Below the pieces are notes generated by a model that was not told the origin of the DNA, did no database searches, and worked only from the letters and a program-made list of their open reading frames with translations. A stretch of DNA of 64,000 nucleotides, from assembly GCA_027186245.1 (NCBI GenBank), contig CP114490.1:8564501-8628500 (forward strand), given 5' to 3'. Below, piece after piece: positions 22,204 through 33,840 of the stretch; positions within the stretch are counted from its first letter, which is position 1; every line of letters begins with the position of its first letter. Source of the DNA: Coriaria nepalensis (taxonomy: Eukaryota > Streptophyta > Magnoliopsida > Cucurbitales > Coriariaceae). The translations under genes were made by a program, and so were the position numbers.

Positions 22204-23287
22204 TTCTGTCTTTCGAAATTAAAGTAACATATAATGGAGATGGATTACTCAAACATGCATTATATAAAAATGATTTCATATCTGTCTCATCTTTTATAAA
22301 TATTGGATGAGATCGACAATGGCTTATATGTTATTTTCATACCAAATTCAGTAGGATCAACATGAATAGCATTGTAGATGATTTATAATAAATCAGTGAA
22401 AGATACACCTCTCTCAACTAAAATAGCCTTCCATACTTCAAACCCTTTTGGTACCCAAGTTTTCAAATTATCACTCTCATCTATCTATTCGCCATAAAAA
22501 CATACGGTTATAAATATAGATGAATCCATTCCTACAAAACAAACAAATAGATCAATATTTAAAAAAAAAAAAAAAAGATCGATATCAACATGTCGGTCCA
22601 ATTTTTATTGAACCGTCAACATAATAGTCTAATTTTCACTGCACCGATAATATCTTTAAGAAAAAGTTTAATTTTAAAACTTATACCTCGCAACAGTAGA
22701 ACAAATGTTGTTAGGTTTGCAAGTTTCAATCGTTGTGTTTTAAACAAGATTAGAGCAATGCAAGCTTCGATATGCGTCTACCAAGAAAGAGGAAGAAAAA
22801 AAAATGCGTCCGTCGAGAAAAAAGAAAGAAAAATGAAGAATGAAAAAAGAAGAATGAAGAAAGAAAAGAAAGAAGAAGGAAAAAAGAAGGATTAAACGAT
22901 AATTTTAATTTTTTATTTAATGAATAAATGGTAAATGCATTCGTAAAAAAAAAAAAAAGAGAAGACGAAGAAAAAATGAAAAAAAAAAAATAAAGGAAGG
23001 AAATTTAACTTAACGTCCGTGTATATATATATATATATGTATCATGTATGTATTTAAGGATTAAATATAATTATCATTTAAAATTCTAGCGGGGGTTACG
23101 TTAAAAATAAGAAGAAAAAAAGTTTGGCTTGCATGATCCCATTTAAGAAGGTATGTTGTCTATAAGACAATCACTATAAAATTCCAAACCGTTTGAAATT
23201 ATAAGCATAGTAATAAAAACAAACTTGCCCTTTCATTCTAGCGAGTAATTAAAAAAAAAAAAAAAAAGCTGCGTGATGGGATAAGGA
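22204..23287. other. Non-coding region after MURA start
   Basis: AT-rich. It holds A-runs near 22561-22576, 22949-22962 and 22979-22990, a GA/AAG-rich purine stretch at 22785-22890, and a TA microsatellite (23022-23040). The lysine-rich reading frame across the purine stretch is low-complexity, not a gene. The outer end of the MULE may lie here but I cannot define it. Confidence 0.5.
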
Positions 23288-23533
23288 GTGCTTCTGTCTA
23301 GGGAAGTTACCATTCTATTGGCTTCCTTTTTCTCTTCCCTTATTATGATCATGCGTATAGATGGTCCTCCGTTTCCTCAACGTATGCGAGCTATAGCAAT
23401 GAAAGCTTTTACGCACCCTTTAAGACGACCTATGAGAGAACAGAGAGGACTTTACTTAGAAGTGGAGCAGCCTTTCATTCAAATGAAACTATACCCATTA
23501 CAAAACAAAAGAAGGGCATGGTTTGGACCCTAA
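23288..23533 (+). CDS. Unrecognised small membrane-type ORF
   Basis: An open frame of 81 codons with non-repetitive composition: a hydrophobic segment (VTILLASFFSSLIMIM) followed by a basic tail (RMRAIAMKAFTHPLRRPM, NKRRAWFGP). The frame opens with GTG, and a TAA lies two codons upstream (23282-23284), so no normal start exists unless an upstream exon is spliced in (TTCTGTCTAG could be an acceptor) or the ATG has been lost. I do not recognise the product. It could be a degraded small gene or a chance frame. Confidence 0.3.
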   Translation: MLLSREVTILLASFFSSLIMIMRIDGPPFPQRMRAIAMKAFTHPLRRPMREQRGLYLEVEQPFIQMKLYPLQNKRRAWFGP

Positions 23534-24114
23534 GACACTGCCACGTCGACGGAAACAAAATATTAGTTAAGAGTTACAGCAGTGTTTTTTGACAATTTTA
23601 TTATGGTGCAAATTTTGAGAATTTGTTTGACGTTGAATTATGTTTTGATTGGTTTCAAAACATTTGAGAGCGGCAAGAAGGATTACTAGTTGATTAATAA
23701 CATAAAGCAGCACTTCGCAGTGCCGTTAAGGCAATTGGATTTACATTAGCCAAAGATTAATAAAGCAAAAAGAAGGAATAATTCTTACTGTCAAAAGTTC
23801 ATCAATTCTTCTTTTTAGTTAAATTATTCGTAAATGAAGAAAAAACAAAACCAATACAAAGAAGCTAGAAACTAGAAAGTAAATATGGAGTCGCATGAAG
23901 ATGAAGTGGTTCTAGTGAGCGTATGAGGGAATGCACGGACCTGCACCTGCCTGTTTGGTCTCTTCATCTTGTGATCCTCCTGTCCACGTTCTCCCACTTT
24001 CTCGGTGATGTTTAAGAAGTTTTAGGTGCAGAAGTGACGGGCACGGGAATATATATTCATTTAAATGCCTGTTTTTCCTTGTGAATGTTTTTATCTTATG
24101 CATTTCTCAGCAAC
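23534..24114. other. Intergenic region upstream of GH10 pseudogene
   Basis: No coding signal or repeat of note. It presumably contained the promoter of the xylanase gene. Confidence 0.4.
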
Positions 24115-26187
24115 ATGAATACATTTCGCTCATGGGTCTGTTGGCTTCTCATTGTCCCTTTTGTTGTTGCTTCTTCATATGGTAGCGATCTTCTCTCTGA
24201 AATTTTTAGATTTTTTTTTTCATCGGGAACTGGTTCCATAATGTCTATTTGGGTGTTGTTTTGGTGTATTGTATAACTGTACTACGCAGATGGGCGGGCC
24301 TCTCTATGACTCTACAGCTTATACAAAGGTAAAATGTAAATTTCAGGCATTAATTCTTAATTGTGATTGGTTCATGTAAGTTATGTGAATGGCATTTACG
24401 AAAATATGGGTGGCAGTGTAAAGCACATCCAGAGGAGCCACTATACAAGGGAGGAATTCTCCGAAAGCAGCCCCCCGTGCTTCATAGCGACATTGGCTAT
24501 TCACTAACTGGTGCTTACTCTCCAGCTTTCATATTACACGCTCTCACCCAGAGCACCTACTACTGTTTTTCTGGTAAGCTTTCTATTCTTCTCTACTGTA
24601 TTAGAGCAATTACTAAAATGAATAAACAAACAAATAAAAAGTACCATTGCAAGGACTTGAACCCGGTCTACCTAACCAACTAGACTACAAAGGAGACTGT
24701 TTAACCCGGTCTTAAGGAGTTGTTTTAACAGGTTGGGTGAGAATACAAGACTCGGGCTCAGGTATAATATGGCCAAGCCTGAAGACTGCGAATGAAACAT
24801 ACAACCGTATGGGAACTGTGTTAGCGAGGAGAGGATATTGGTCATTTCTCAAGGGTGGATTTGAACTAACCTCACATTCCAACTTATCTTTTCTGTTCTT
24901 TCAGGTAACGTTATCATTGAAACATAGTGCAAAGTCTGCATAAAATTGCAGTAGAGAAAATCATATTATAGTTATAACTTATAAGCATTGTCGGACCTTA
25001 CATTACAGCAGCATACATGGCAAAATCTCCCATCCCAAAATTTTCAAAGATATACTTCTATGCGTTAATTTTACAAAAAATACATAATCTTAAGTTTTCA
25101 CCCATGCACAAATTTTGATTTTTCACTCTTTAGTGTAAATTTGTCTTTTTATAATTTCGCACACCCAGTATGAAATTTATGAGTCCGCTTTCGCAAGTGC
25201 TTCCCTGCAGCCGTTTACAGAGCAACAATGGAGACTAAATCAGCAATACATAATCAACACTGTGAGCACAAGTAATGACATTATTAGTAAAAACCTTCAT
25301 GCATCTGATAATCACATGTTCTTTTAGGAAAGAAAACGTCACGTGACAATTCATGTATCTGATCGAAACGGGAATAGATGGCAAGGAGCGTCGGATACTA
25401 TAATCCAAGTCCTAAAAGAGTTCCCAGTCGGATCTGCAATAGTCAAGGTAATAATTATATAGACTTCTTTATATAATCTACATACTCAAGTTTATTTACA
25501 ACTCTCGAAGCGCCAAATTAATGTGCAATTCTTCTAGGAATCTGTTCATTCTCTCTCATAAAATTGTTTCAGAATTGGTTTGTAAAGCGATTCCATGCAG
25601 CAGTATTTGAGAATGAATTGAAGTGGTATGCAACAGAACCAAAACAAGGGGCTATAAACTACTCTGCAGCCGATCGAATGTTAAAATTCTTCCGTTCGAA
25701 CCAGATTGTTGCTAGAGGACACAACATATTATGGGAAGACCCAAAATACACACCGACATGGGTTCGAAATCTTGCCAGGCTGCAGTTCCAATCAGCCGTT
25801 ATGTCACGTATACAAAGCCTTATGAGCAAAAATACAAAGACGAATTTATACACTAGGACATTAGCAATGAAATGCTTCATTTCGATTTCTACGAGGAACA
25901 AGTAGGCCCTAACGCAACGTTGCATCTCTTCAAGGCGGTACATGCGTTTGATCCACTGGCTACATTGTTCATGAATGAATTCAATGTTGTGGACACTTGT
26001 AGTGATGTCAATTCCATGGTTGATAGTTATATTGTCAAGATTAGAGAACTGAAAGAGGGTGGAGTTACTTGGATAGAATCGGGTTGGAGGGTCATTTTTC
26101 AGTCTGTTTTAATGAGAGCCATTTTAGACAAGTTGGCAACTTTAAGGCTTCCCATTTGTCTCACAGAGATAAATAAAGTCAGGTTAT
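24115..26187 (+). pseudogene. GH10 endo-1,4-beta-xylanase with CBM, inactivated
   Basis: Intact GH10 xylanases cut xylan in the cell wall. Recognisable exons: 24115-24181 (signal peptide, WVCWLLIVPFVVASS); about 24291-24329; 24417-24573 (EEPLYKGGILRKQPP); 24732-24904 (SGIIWPSLKTANETYNRMG); 25169-25261; 25328-25447 (RKRHVTIHVSDRNGNRWQGA); and 25573-26187 (FVKRFHAAVFENELKWY, IVARGHNILWEDPKYTPTWV). The first part is the carbohydrate-binding module, the last the catalytic barrel. Lesions: a 4-bp GGGC duplication at about 24293-24300 shifts exon 2; a short exon expected before NWFVKRF is not found; two extra bases at about 25829 shift the frame; a TAG stands where the Trp before the acid/base Asn-Glu pair should be (about 25854); the GIGLEGHF segment is shifted and partly deleted; and the frame ends soon after the nucleophile motif LTEI, losing the C-terminus. 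Confidence 0.9.
24653..24687 (-). repeat. tRNA-like A and B boxes (SINE-like remnant)
   Basis: On the minus strand TAGTCTAGTTGG (24676-24687) resembles a pol III A box and GGTTCAAGTCC (24653-24663) a B box, with a gap of only 12 bases. The spacing is too short for a tRNA, so this would be a SINE-like remnant or chance. It lies in an intron of the GH10 pseudogene. Confidence 0.3.
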
Positions 26188-26805
26188 AACTTTCAAATTT
26201 ACAAGGAATCGTCAGTAGACACATTTGATTCCCATGATTTTGACTACAAAAATTTTGTACAGGCTACTTATCAACACAAAGAAGGGTCATTATCATCATC
26301 AAAGACCTAATTTTCGGATCAACACAAAGAAGAGTACCAAAGAAAATTTGGATCGGGATCCGGCCTCTCAATTGCTAGAAGGTAATTGAGACCTAATTCA
26401 TTCACACAAATCTCAATTTACTTGCCAATTGGGATGATCTCAACCCAAACAAATCTCAATTCTGAAACTGAACATTCAGGACAGTGTTGTATGTGGAATC
26501 TATGTTCAAGAGTTGTTGTGTATTCTAGTATGCTCCTCCAATCCCACAATAGAAGAACCTTGAAAGCTTAGGAAAGGAAAGAAAAAGCTGGAAAGCACCC
26601 TTAAATAACCCCACAAATTTTATAGGGACATACTTTCCAAAAGTAAACAATTAAATACTAGATAGAATCTTGAAGTGGGTGGTTTTACAATCTGGATGAA
26701 TTGACAAATGTCTACTAGCAAAAGCTGAACCTTAGTACAGGGCCGCAAATCTACTATGCATTCATATTATAAAAGTAAAAGCCAAGGAGAAAAAAGTGGG
26801 AAATG
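26188..26805. other. Intergenic region between GH10 pseudogene and TLP gene
   Basis: No gene seen. Contains a CAACACAAAGAAGRGT-type duplication (26272-26335). It must also include the 3' UTR of the minus-strand thaumatin-like gene. Confidence 0.4.
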
Positions 26806-28360
26806 CTACAATAAATTATAAAAGGAGAGAATAATTGATAAAGTAGTGGAAACAATGAGTGTTAATTGTAGAGTAAAGGAAGGGACTAGTACTCTTGGAG
26901 AATTACCCATTGCCAAACCAGCTAACCATGACCCATCTGCCAACATTGTCTCACCGGAGCCTCCACTTGACCCAACCCCGCTGCCTGAATAACCTAATTC
27001 GGACTCTGAACCCGAATTCGATGCCGACACAGATCCTGACCCTTGTGGTATTGTTGTTGCTATCGTTGGAGTTGGAGTTGAAATACTTGAAGATTTCTGA
27101 CTGCACGACCAAAAGTGATCTTAATTAGGAAAATTCCACCACTTGAAACGACAGCAATTTAACGAAAACGAATAATTTAATCCGCGGGCGAAAGCAACCC
27201 AGCAATCCCATTAACCCGAAATGCTAAAGAAAGAGGATTACGTAATGTAATCATCTTTTCAAAAAGAGAATCTTTGGCCGCTTTGCCATTATCCTACAAT
27301 GCAAGAAAAGATGGAACAGAAATAATAATGAAGAATTTTTGGGTAGATGCAATTTCCATCAGGTTTTTATGTTGTTGGGATTGAATGATCTAGCGTAAAA
27401 ATAACTTATCCAATAATTTCTTAATGATAATGCTGAAACAATTTCAAAGGAAAGTGATTACCAAATGTTTTTTGTGCAAAAAAAAAAAAAAAAACCATAA
27501 CGTTAACAAAGAAATTACCTTGTAGAGGAGGGGCAAAAGGTGATAGTATAATCAGCGCCAGTACAAGTAAACGTGCTGCTAGCGTCATCGTAAGCGTAGC
27601 TATAAGACCTTGGACACGCAGTTTTGAACATCTCGGAATACACAGACGGCTTACACGTGGCGGGTGAGCTAAATGCGCCGCTGCAACAGTACTCTGGGCT
27701 CCCAAACGCCTCGCACGCGCTCTTGCACGCGTCGCCTTCACCTACCCTCAACTCAGTGGGGCATTGTTGATTCAGATCCGTTGAACAACCTGTCGAACCA
27801 CAAAGCCCCGACCCGCCAGTTCCTTCCACCATCATCGGCAGGTTATACCCATCGACAAGGCTGACGTCATAGAAATCCTGCCCGCCAGTTCCAAGCGTGA
27901 ACTCAGCAAGTGTAGCCGGTGGGGCAGCTCCGGCTCCGTTGCACTCAACCTCGCCGGACCCACAGTCGCCGGTAATACATGACCCGGACCCTGATCCATC
28001 AAAGTTACACCCGGTTCGAGCCCAGAACCGCCCGGACCAGCCCGTCGAGGCTAAGAAAGAGCGAGAAGTGTCTTTAGGGAGCTCGAATCCGGTGGCGTCG
28101 AGACTAGGACTGCCGGCATTAGCGAGAATGCCGGGCCAAACAGTGTAGTCACACCTGTTCACGAAAGTGAATGTGGCACCTGAAACGCCTGGCCAGGGGA
28201 AAAGACAGAGACGATTAAATTAGTAAAGCTTAAAAACACAATGTATGAACATTTCAGGAAATGACAAGCCTGTAATAGTTTATATACCTCTTCCGTGGAG
28301 AATGAGAGCTAGAAGGGAGAGAATGATGGAGGAAGTAGCGTACAAAGAGAAGTGATCCAT
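26806..28360 (-). CDS. GPI-anchored thaumatin-like protein (PR-5 family)
   Basis: Three exons on GT-AG rules: 28288-28360, 27519-28188 and 26806-27100 (phases 1 and 2), 345 residues. Exon 1 is a signal peptide (MDHFSLYATSSIILSLLALI). Exon 2 holds the thaumatin domain starting at GATFTFVNRCDYTVWPG, with 16 cysteines for eight disulphides. It carries the family signature GSCITGDCGSGEVEC, LAEFTLG, and VSLVDGYNLPMMV with the acidic-cleft Asp and Glu residues. Exon 3 adds a Ser/Thr/Gly-rich linker and a hydrophobic tail (VLVPSFTLQLTLIVSTTLSI), the pattern of a GPI-anchor signal, so the protein probably sits on the outer face of the plasma membrane. PR-5 relatives bind beta-glucans and act in defence; the role of anchored members is less clear. 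No lesion seen. Confidence 0.93.
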
Positions 28361-29399
28361 GTGAGGGAAAAAACCCTTCTTCTTCTTTTTCAGTGAGTTT
28401 CCTTTTTCCAGAGAAGAGCGGTTTTAGGCAATAGGGAAAAGGTGGAAAGGAAGAAGACAAACGCAGGGCGGGCTCCACAGTTTGAGGAGGTTTTGTGTGA
28501 GGATTGGTAAGCGGGATGGGGTTTGGTGACTAGAATGCCAGTAAGTGACGAAATTGTTTTTTCGTGAAGAGAGCAGACTATCGTCAAGGAGTGAAAGAAC
28601 AAAACAGCCATCGTATTAACTAAATTTAAATTTTTAATCATATTAGCGATAAAAATTTAAATTATAAATTCTATTTAAATAAATATTTATAATTTAATCT
28701 TAAATATTTTTATAATTTATAATTTATATTTATTTATTTTTATTGTTTTTATTAAAACCTCGGAACTCCAGATTTCTAGAGATCAAACTAGATCTCCGGG
28801 TTCGAACTTGAGCTTCATTAATGTATTTAGGGTGAAAATGAAGAAAAAATGAGATAAGGTTATAAAATAAAAATTATGATTTGGATAAAATTGTATAGAA
28901 AAATATTAATTTTGGCTAAATTTATAATTTTAATTTTTTTATAAATGATGTGGCAGGATTAAAAATTTAAATTTATACGTGTCTTAATATTATTAATGCT
29001 GATGCATCAAAATTTGGCGACATCAACACCAGTTATATAAAAAGTGATAGGAGAGACTAATCAGATTAATCTAGACTAAAATTCATAAATATATGAGTTA
29101 AATTAAAGAACGGCATAAAGAAATTTGAAAATGAGTTATTCCACATTTTTTATGAGAGAATTTTAGAGTTAAATTATATTTTAAAATAAAATAATAAATC
29201 CAACTATTCTTAATTATTTAAAAATGTACAAGGACCCATTCACTTACAAATTCGATAAAAACTCGAACCATTCATTCAAAATTCATGGTTTTGGTCCGTT
29301 TTGATTTAGCTATGAGTTTGATTTAGTTAAATTCGGGTTATTCGGCCTAGAAATGGATTTAACGCCCATAAGGTTATTTTTAGGGGTGTTGTGTTGACC
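28361..29399. other. Upstream region of TLP gene and AT-rich intergenic DNA
   Basis: 28361-28600 would be the promoter and leader of the minus-strand TLP gene. The rest is very AT-rich with no coding signal. Confidence 0.4.
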
Positions 29400-30420
29400 G
29401 ATTGGAGCTAAGTTTATTGAAAACTTTGAGCCACCCAATTATGATTGGATGAAGAATTTTTCACCTGCAGCCAAACCAAATGTCTCACATGAAAGTATAA
29501 TGTTCGTCAAACCAATTAAGTATGACCAGATAAGAGTCAAATATTTATAATAGTCAATCTTAATATGTATAAGTTATCAACATAATGAATGCATGACATT
29601 CAATCGAGCATTTATTGTCTATCATGATGTTATTATGTTGGAAATAACAAATTGCATTCATAATTAATTATATGGCATACCTGATAGATTTCTAAGTCTT
29701 AGACATGCACTTAGAAATGAAAGTTTAATATTCTTTAAGCCAATCAAGTTATACACTTATGAGAATCAATCTTAAAATGTATAAATCATTTATATAATTG
29801 ATTGCATAATATTCAATTAGAGCATATATATATATAATATATATCGTGTTATTATTTGGTTGAAAATAATAAATTGCTTGCATATATAATTACTTGCATA
29901 CTTGATAGATTCTCAGTTCTCAGATATACACTTAGATTCATGATAGAGATCATGATATGATGAGATCTAAGACGATTGTTTGAGATTTACAATTGTTCAT
30001 AGTTATAGAATTGTAATTTTTGGGATAATGACAATCCGGAAGACTATTATTACATGTGCTATCCTCTTCAAAGAGAAGAGTGATGATATGATATTCATCG
30101 ATGTTGAGGAACACCAGGATAGGCACACAAGTGATTGGTAGAGACTTAATCACTTAATATGATCACTTGACAAAAACACAATGTTAATAATATTGACTGT
30201 TAATGAGTTTTGTCGGTGACTATTGTATTTGTGTTGTTCAGACCTGAGATTACCATAGTACACACATATAAGATATTATGATTTGATATCACTTCACGTG
30301 GTCTTCACCAAAGGCAAATAAAAGGGTGAACCATTGGACATGTATTCAAGTATGTACAATTTGTAGAGTTATAAGATGAAATTCATTGAAAGTATATATA
30401 TACCCATCAAGATAATCAGG
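29400..30420 (+). repeat. LTR-like remnant with internal duplication
   Basis: Shares landmarks with the long-LTR copia family, notably TCAGACCTGAGATTACCATAG at about 30239-30259, compared with TCAGACCTGAGATCACCATA at 47536-47555, followed by similar sequence. Inside it, about 29480-29713 and 29714-29936 are diverged direct copies of a segment of about 220 bp (landmarks TGATAGATTYYAAG/CAG and ACACTTAG). No coding is seen. Confidence 0.5.
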
Positions 30421-30779
30421 TTTTGATTTAATAGGGCAAAAACATTTATGTGATATTATCTTTATACAGATAATATCAAGATAATAAATATATTATTATT
30501 TATTATCATTTATGAAAGTTAGTCATTATTTATCATGTTTATTAATTTTATTATAATTAATATTATTATTTATCATGTTTATTAATTTTATTAATATTTT
30601 ATTGTAATTGAGACTCATGTTACTTGGAGCAAGGGCGGCGCTACTGCCAAACATCGGCTGTTGGGTAGCGGCACAGCCTGCGTGAGGGTGGCAATGCATG
30701 GGTTGCTACTCTTAGCGGTTGTAGTGACAAATTATTTGTTGCGAAAAACCTTAATTCGATTAGATCATTTTTAGATGCT
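30421..30779. other. AT-rich spacer
   Basis: Contains a short duplication (TTATTTATCATGTTTATTAA twice, 30526-30585) and a GC-richer block at 30640-30720 of unknown origin. No gene seen. Confidence 0.4.
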
Positions 30780-32442
30780 TTCCTTTATCAAATAAAATCT
30801 ATTTATATGAGCCATTAATCCATCGATCATGAAAAACCCATCGAGGATTACAAATTCTTGCATAGATTGACATATCCATGACTTATATGTATATTTCTTG
30901 ATCCGCCGTTCATGAAGAAGATATGCTCGACATCGAGACCTATACATAGGTCATCAATAGATGCAAAAACTCATACGCTCAGATAGATATATCTATTTAG
31001 TCCTGACTCAATTTCAGCATAAAATGTAGTATTCCATCAAATTCCACGAGAAAATAATTTTTTAGACATTTTCAACCTAAATTTAAAATATTTTCAACCA
31101 TTTTTAAAATAACAAACACTAATCTAAGGAATATATCTTCGATTCCGCTGTTGGCTTTCCTCTGTTGCTATTTCTATCCATGAATTCCGACAACGGTTGT
31201 TCTTTATTGTTGCTTACATACATGGCTTCCTCCAGCGTCGGTTGTTCCTAGTTGCAGCCTCTATTTCATTTATGTACACTGAAACTTTTTTAGGACCTAT
31301 GATGGATTGATTGAATTTTTCGAGGAGAATGAGTTAGAAAGAGTTCGAGACTAAGAAGATGAGATATAAGAGTAGTTGTGACTAGAGTTGGAATGAGTTC
31401 GATCGTTGATGGAATGAATTATGAGAGGAATTTTTTCAATTTTTTGTTTCTATGTAGCCGTTCACGAATTTGAAGGGAAGATATAATTTTTTCTTTTCTT
31501 TTTGTATCTCTTTATGAATGTTTGAAATAATTGTAAGGGTAATTTAGTTGCTCCTTATTTAAAAAAAAAAAAAATTAAGTCATAAAAGAATGTTACTTTT
31601 GCAAACATTTTGAGTGGATAAAATTTTCAAAAAGATTCTTTTGAATAGGTTCAGGTTCTTAAATTTTTTTATAAAAAAACCCATTACAATATTCCGAATA
31701 ATGAATATCATTCCTTTTTGTTGTGAAACTTTTTTGTTTTGGGTGAAAAAAAGAAAAGATATGATAAATTTTAAAAATTTGAGTATAAATTATAATAAAT
31801 ATATAAAATATATAGAATTATAATATTATTTAATTTTAAATTTAAATTATAACGAATTTTAAAATTAAATTATATATAAATAAGATGTGTATTTTCATTA
31901 TATTTAAATAATTATTAAAATTTTAAATATAACATAAAATTAAAATTTTATTTATATTTATCCCCTTCATTTTAAATGTAATATTTTTAACATAATTTTC
32001 TTTTCTTTTCTATTTCTACTTAGGTTTACCACCAACCTTTATCACCAATAAAAAAATATTATATTATTAATTTTTCTCTCGTGTTCAATTTCTTACTCTT
32101 TTTTTATTCTAATTACCACCACTACCAAGGCCACTATCACTTCCTCCACCATAACTAACCTCTATTAGAAATCTTCTTCTTTTTAAATAACATGAGTTGC
32201 ATGACATAGGTGATGATTGGATTTGTAAAAATTAAAAGATAAAAAAATTTAGGTCTTGTGATGATAGTTATTTGAATAAAGAGATTTCCGATGGAAATTA
32301 GTGATGGAAGGTGGAGATGGCAGTTTGGTGATGGTGGTGGTTGGGTCGAAAAAAATAAAAAAAATAAGAATAAAATTAAAGGGGAAAGAAAAAAAAATTA
32401 TTAGAATGAGGGTGGAGAAAATTAGTAATAACCGAAATAATG

Positions 32443-32473
<31 letters not shown>

Positions 32474-32650
32474 AATATAAAAATATAAAAAAATTAAATT
32501 ATGTCAAATTTAAAATTTTAATAATTATTTAATAATGATATATTTATAGATAGATGTTTTATTCATATTTTATTAAATTAAAGATTTTAAAATTAAGTTT
32601 AAAAATAGATATTTATTATAATTTTTATATTTTTAAATCTTTATAAATTA
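30780..32650 (+). mobile_element. Foldback-type element, copy 1
   Basis: 31870-32600 forms a long imperfect inverted repeat. The outer arm TAAATAATTATTAAAATTTT (about 31904-31923) pairs with about 32514-32533. The inner arm ACCACCACTACC (about 32115-32126) pairs with the GGTGATGGTGGTGGTTGG block at about 32328-32345. The sequence left of it (30780-31560) recurs in opposite orientation at 62370-62950, next to a second foldback. No transposase was recognised, so the class is unknown. Confidence 0.55.
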
Positions 32651-33407
32651 TAAATTTTTAAAAATTAATTATAATTTCCTATAAAAACGTCCAATTTTAA
32701 TAATATTCTTATTTTCGTTTTTGATGGGCGGTCCGTTGATCGAATCAACAGTCAAAAAGCAACTAATATTCTTATTTAGTAAAATTGTTAATTGAAGTTG
32801 AACCTTCTGTCACTGTCACTGTCACCGTCACCGAATGGAAAAGCAAAACGAACACATAAAAGTAGGGGAAAATGGGTCCACGTAAGCGGCGTTGATCTGA
32901 ACTCCATTGAAGAAGATCCTGACCGTGTATTTGTTGTGTAATGAGGTGTTCAGGCGAGGTGGGGTTTGACCGTTTGGATATAAGCGGCCAAGCGCCATTA
33001 TGCTCAAAATGCATAGGATTCCACCGTACATGATTGATTCCCTTCTTTTTAGGCATTCATTATTTTGTTTTGTCTCGAAACATTTTTTTTTTTCTAATGA
33101 TAGTCGCAACTTATATGTCGCATTAAAAAAAAAAATATCTTTCTTCTTTCTGATATTAGGAGAGGATTTATAAAATTAACATTAAATAAAATTTTATTAA
33201 AAAATTAAATTCAGTAAAAAATTTATTATAAAAATATTATTCTTATTTGATTTTTATTAAATTTTTAAATAGAGAATAAAAAAAGAGTATATAATTATTT
33301 TTTTTTAAATTTCAGTTAATTTTAAAAAATAAAAAGATGAAAGAAAAAAAAATAAAATAAAAAATACTCACCTCTCTCCCTCATTGCAGCACGTTAACCA
33401 ATCGACT
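32651..33407 (-). other. AT-rich region with an unrecognised ORF
   Basis: On the minus strand an open frame (33109-32828) contains MYGGILCILSIMALGRLYPN followed by NKYTVRIFFNGVQINAAY, less biased than its AT-rich surroundings. Its first ATG in good sequence is near 33031. I do not recognise it; it could be one exon of a lost gene. The flanks are simple AT-rich sequence with a (TCACTG)n/(TCACCG)n stretch at 32809-32832. Confidence 0.2.
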
Positions 33408-33478
33408 TCTTCATTTTCTTCAACTTATTCTTCATTTTCTTCAACTTATTCTTCATTTTCTTCAACTTATTCTTCATC
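33408..33478. repeat. 21-bp tandem repeat
   Basis: Three copies of TCTTCATTTTCTTCAACTTAT followed by a partial copy. Confidence 0.9.
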
Positions 33479-33840
33479 TTCATTTTTATTTAGAAAAATT
33501 CTCATATAATTCTTCAAAACCAAACCTCTAACTTAATAATAGTTCGAACAAAAATTCCAAATATTGAGAAGTTAAAAAAACTGTGGAAGGAAGATTCGTC
33601 GCCATAAATAATGGCAAATGACCTAAGTTTGCGCTATAATCAATAATTGAAAATGAGCAACCTTCACCATTGAAGGTAAATTTCAAACACTTGAAAACTA
33701 GAATTTTTATAGAAAAAAAAAATTAGTTTTTAATATGTTTTAGGCTAAAATATGTGGTTATTAATTGAGTAATTTAGGCTTGAGTGAAATGTTGGTGAAA
33801 ATGATAAGAAAATGCTTTGTCTATGAAGTTCCCGATGGCT

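Noticed and set aside
22590..22895. Lysine-rich open frame of 101 codons
   Set aside because: It crosses a purine-rich low-complexity stretch (AAG/GAA runs) and matches no family.
24653..24687. A functional tRNA gene
   Set aside because: The A and B boxes are only 12 bases apart and no cloverleaf can be drawn.
27421..28148. Frames overlapping the thaumatin-like exon on both strands
   Set aside because: The thaumatin frame has the 16 cysteines and family motifs; the others are shadows caused by GC-rich coding sequence.
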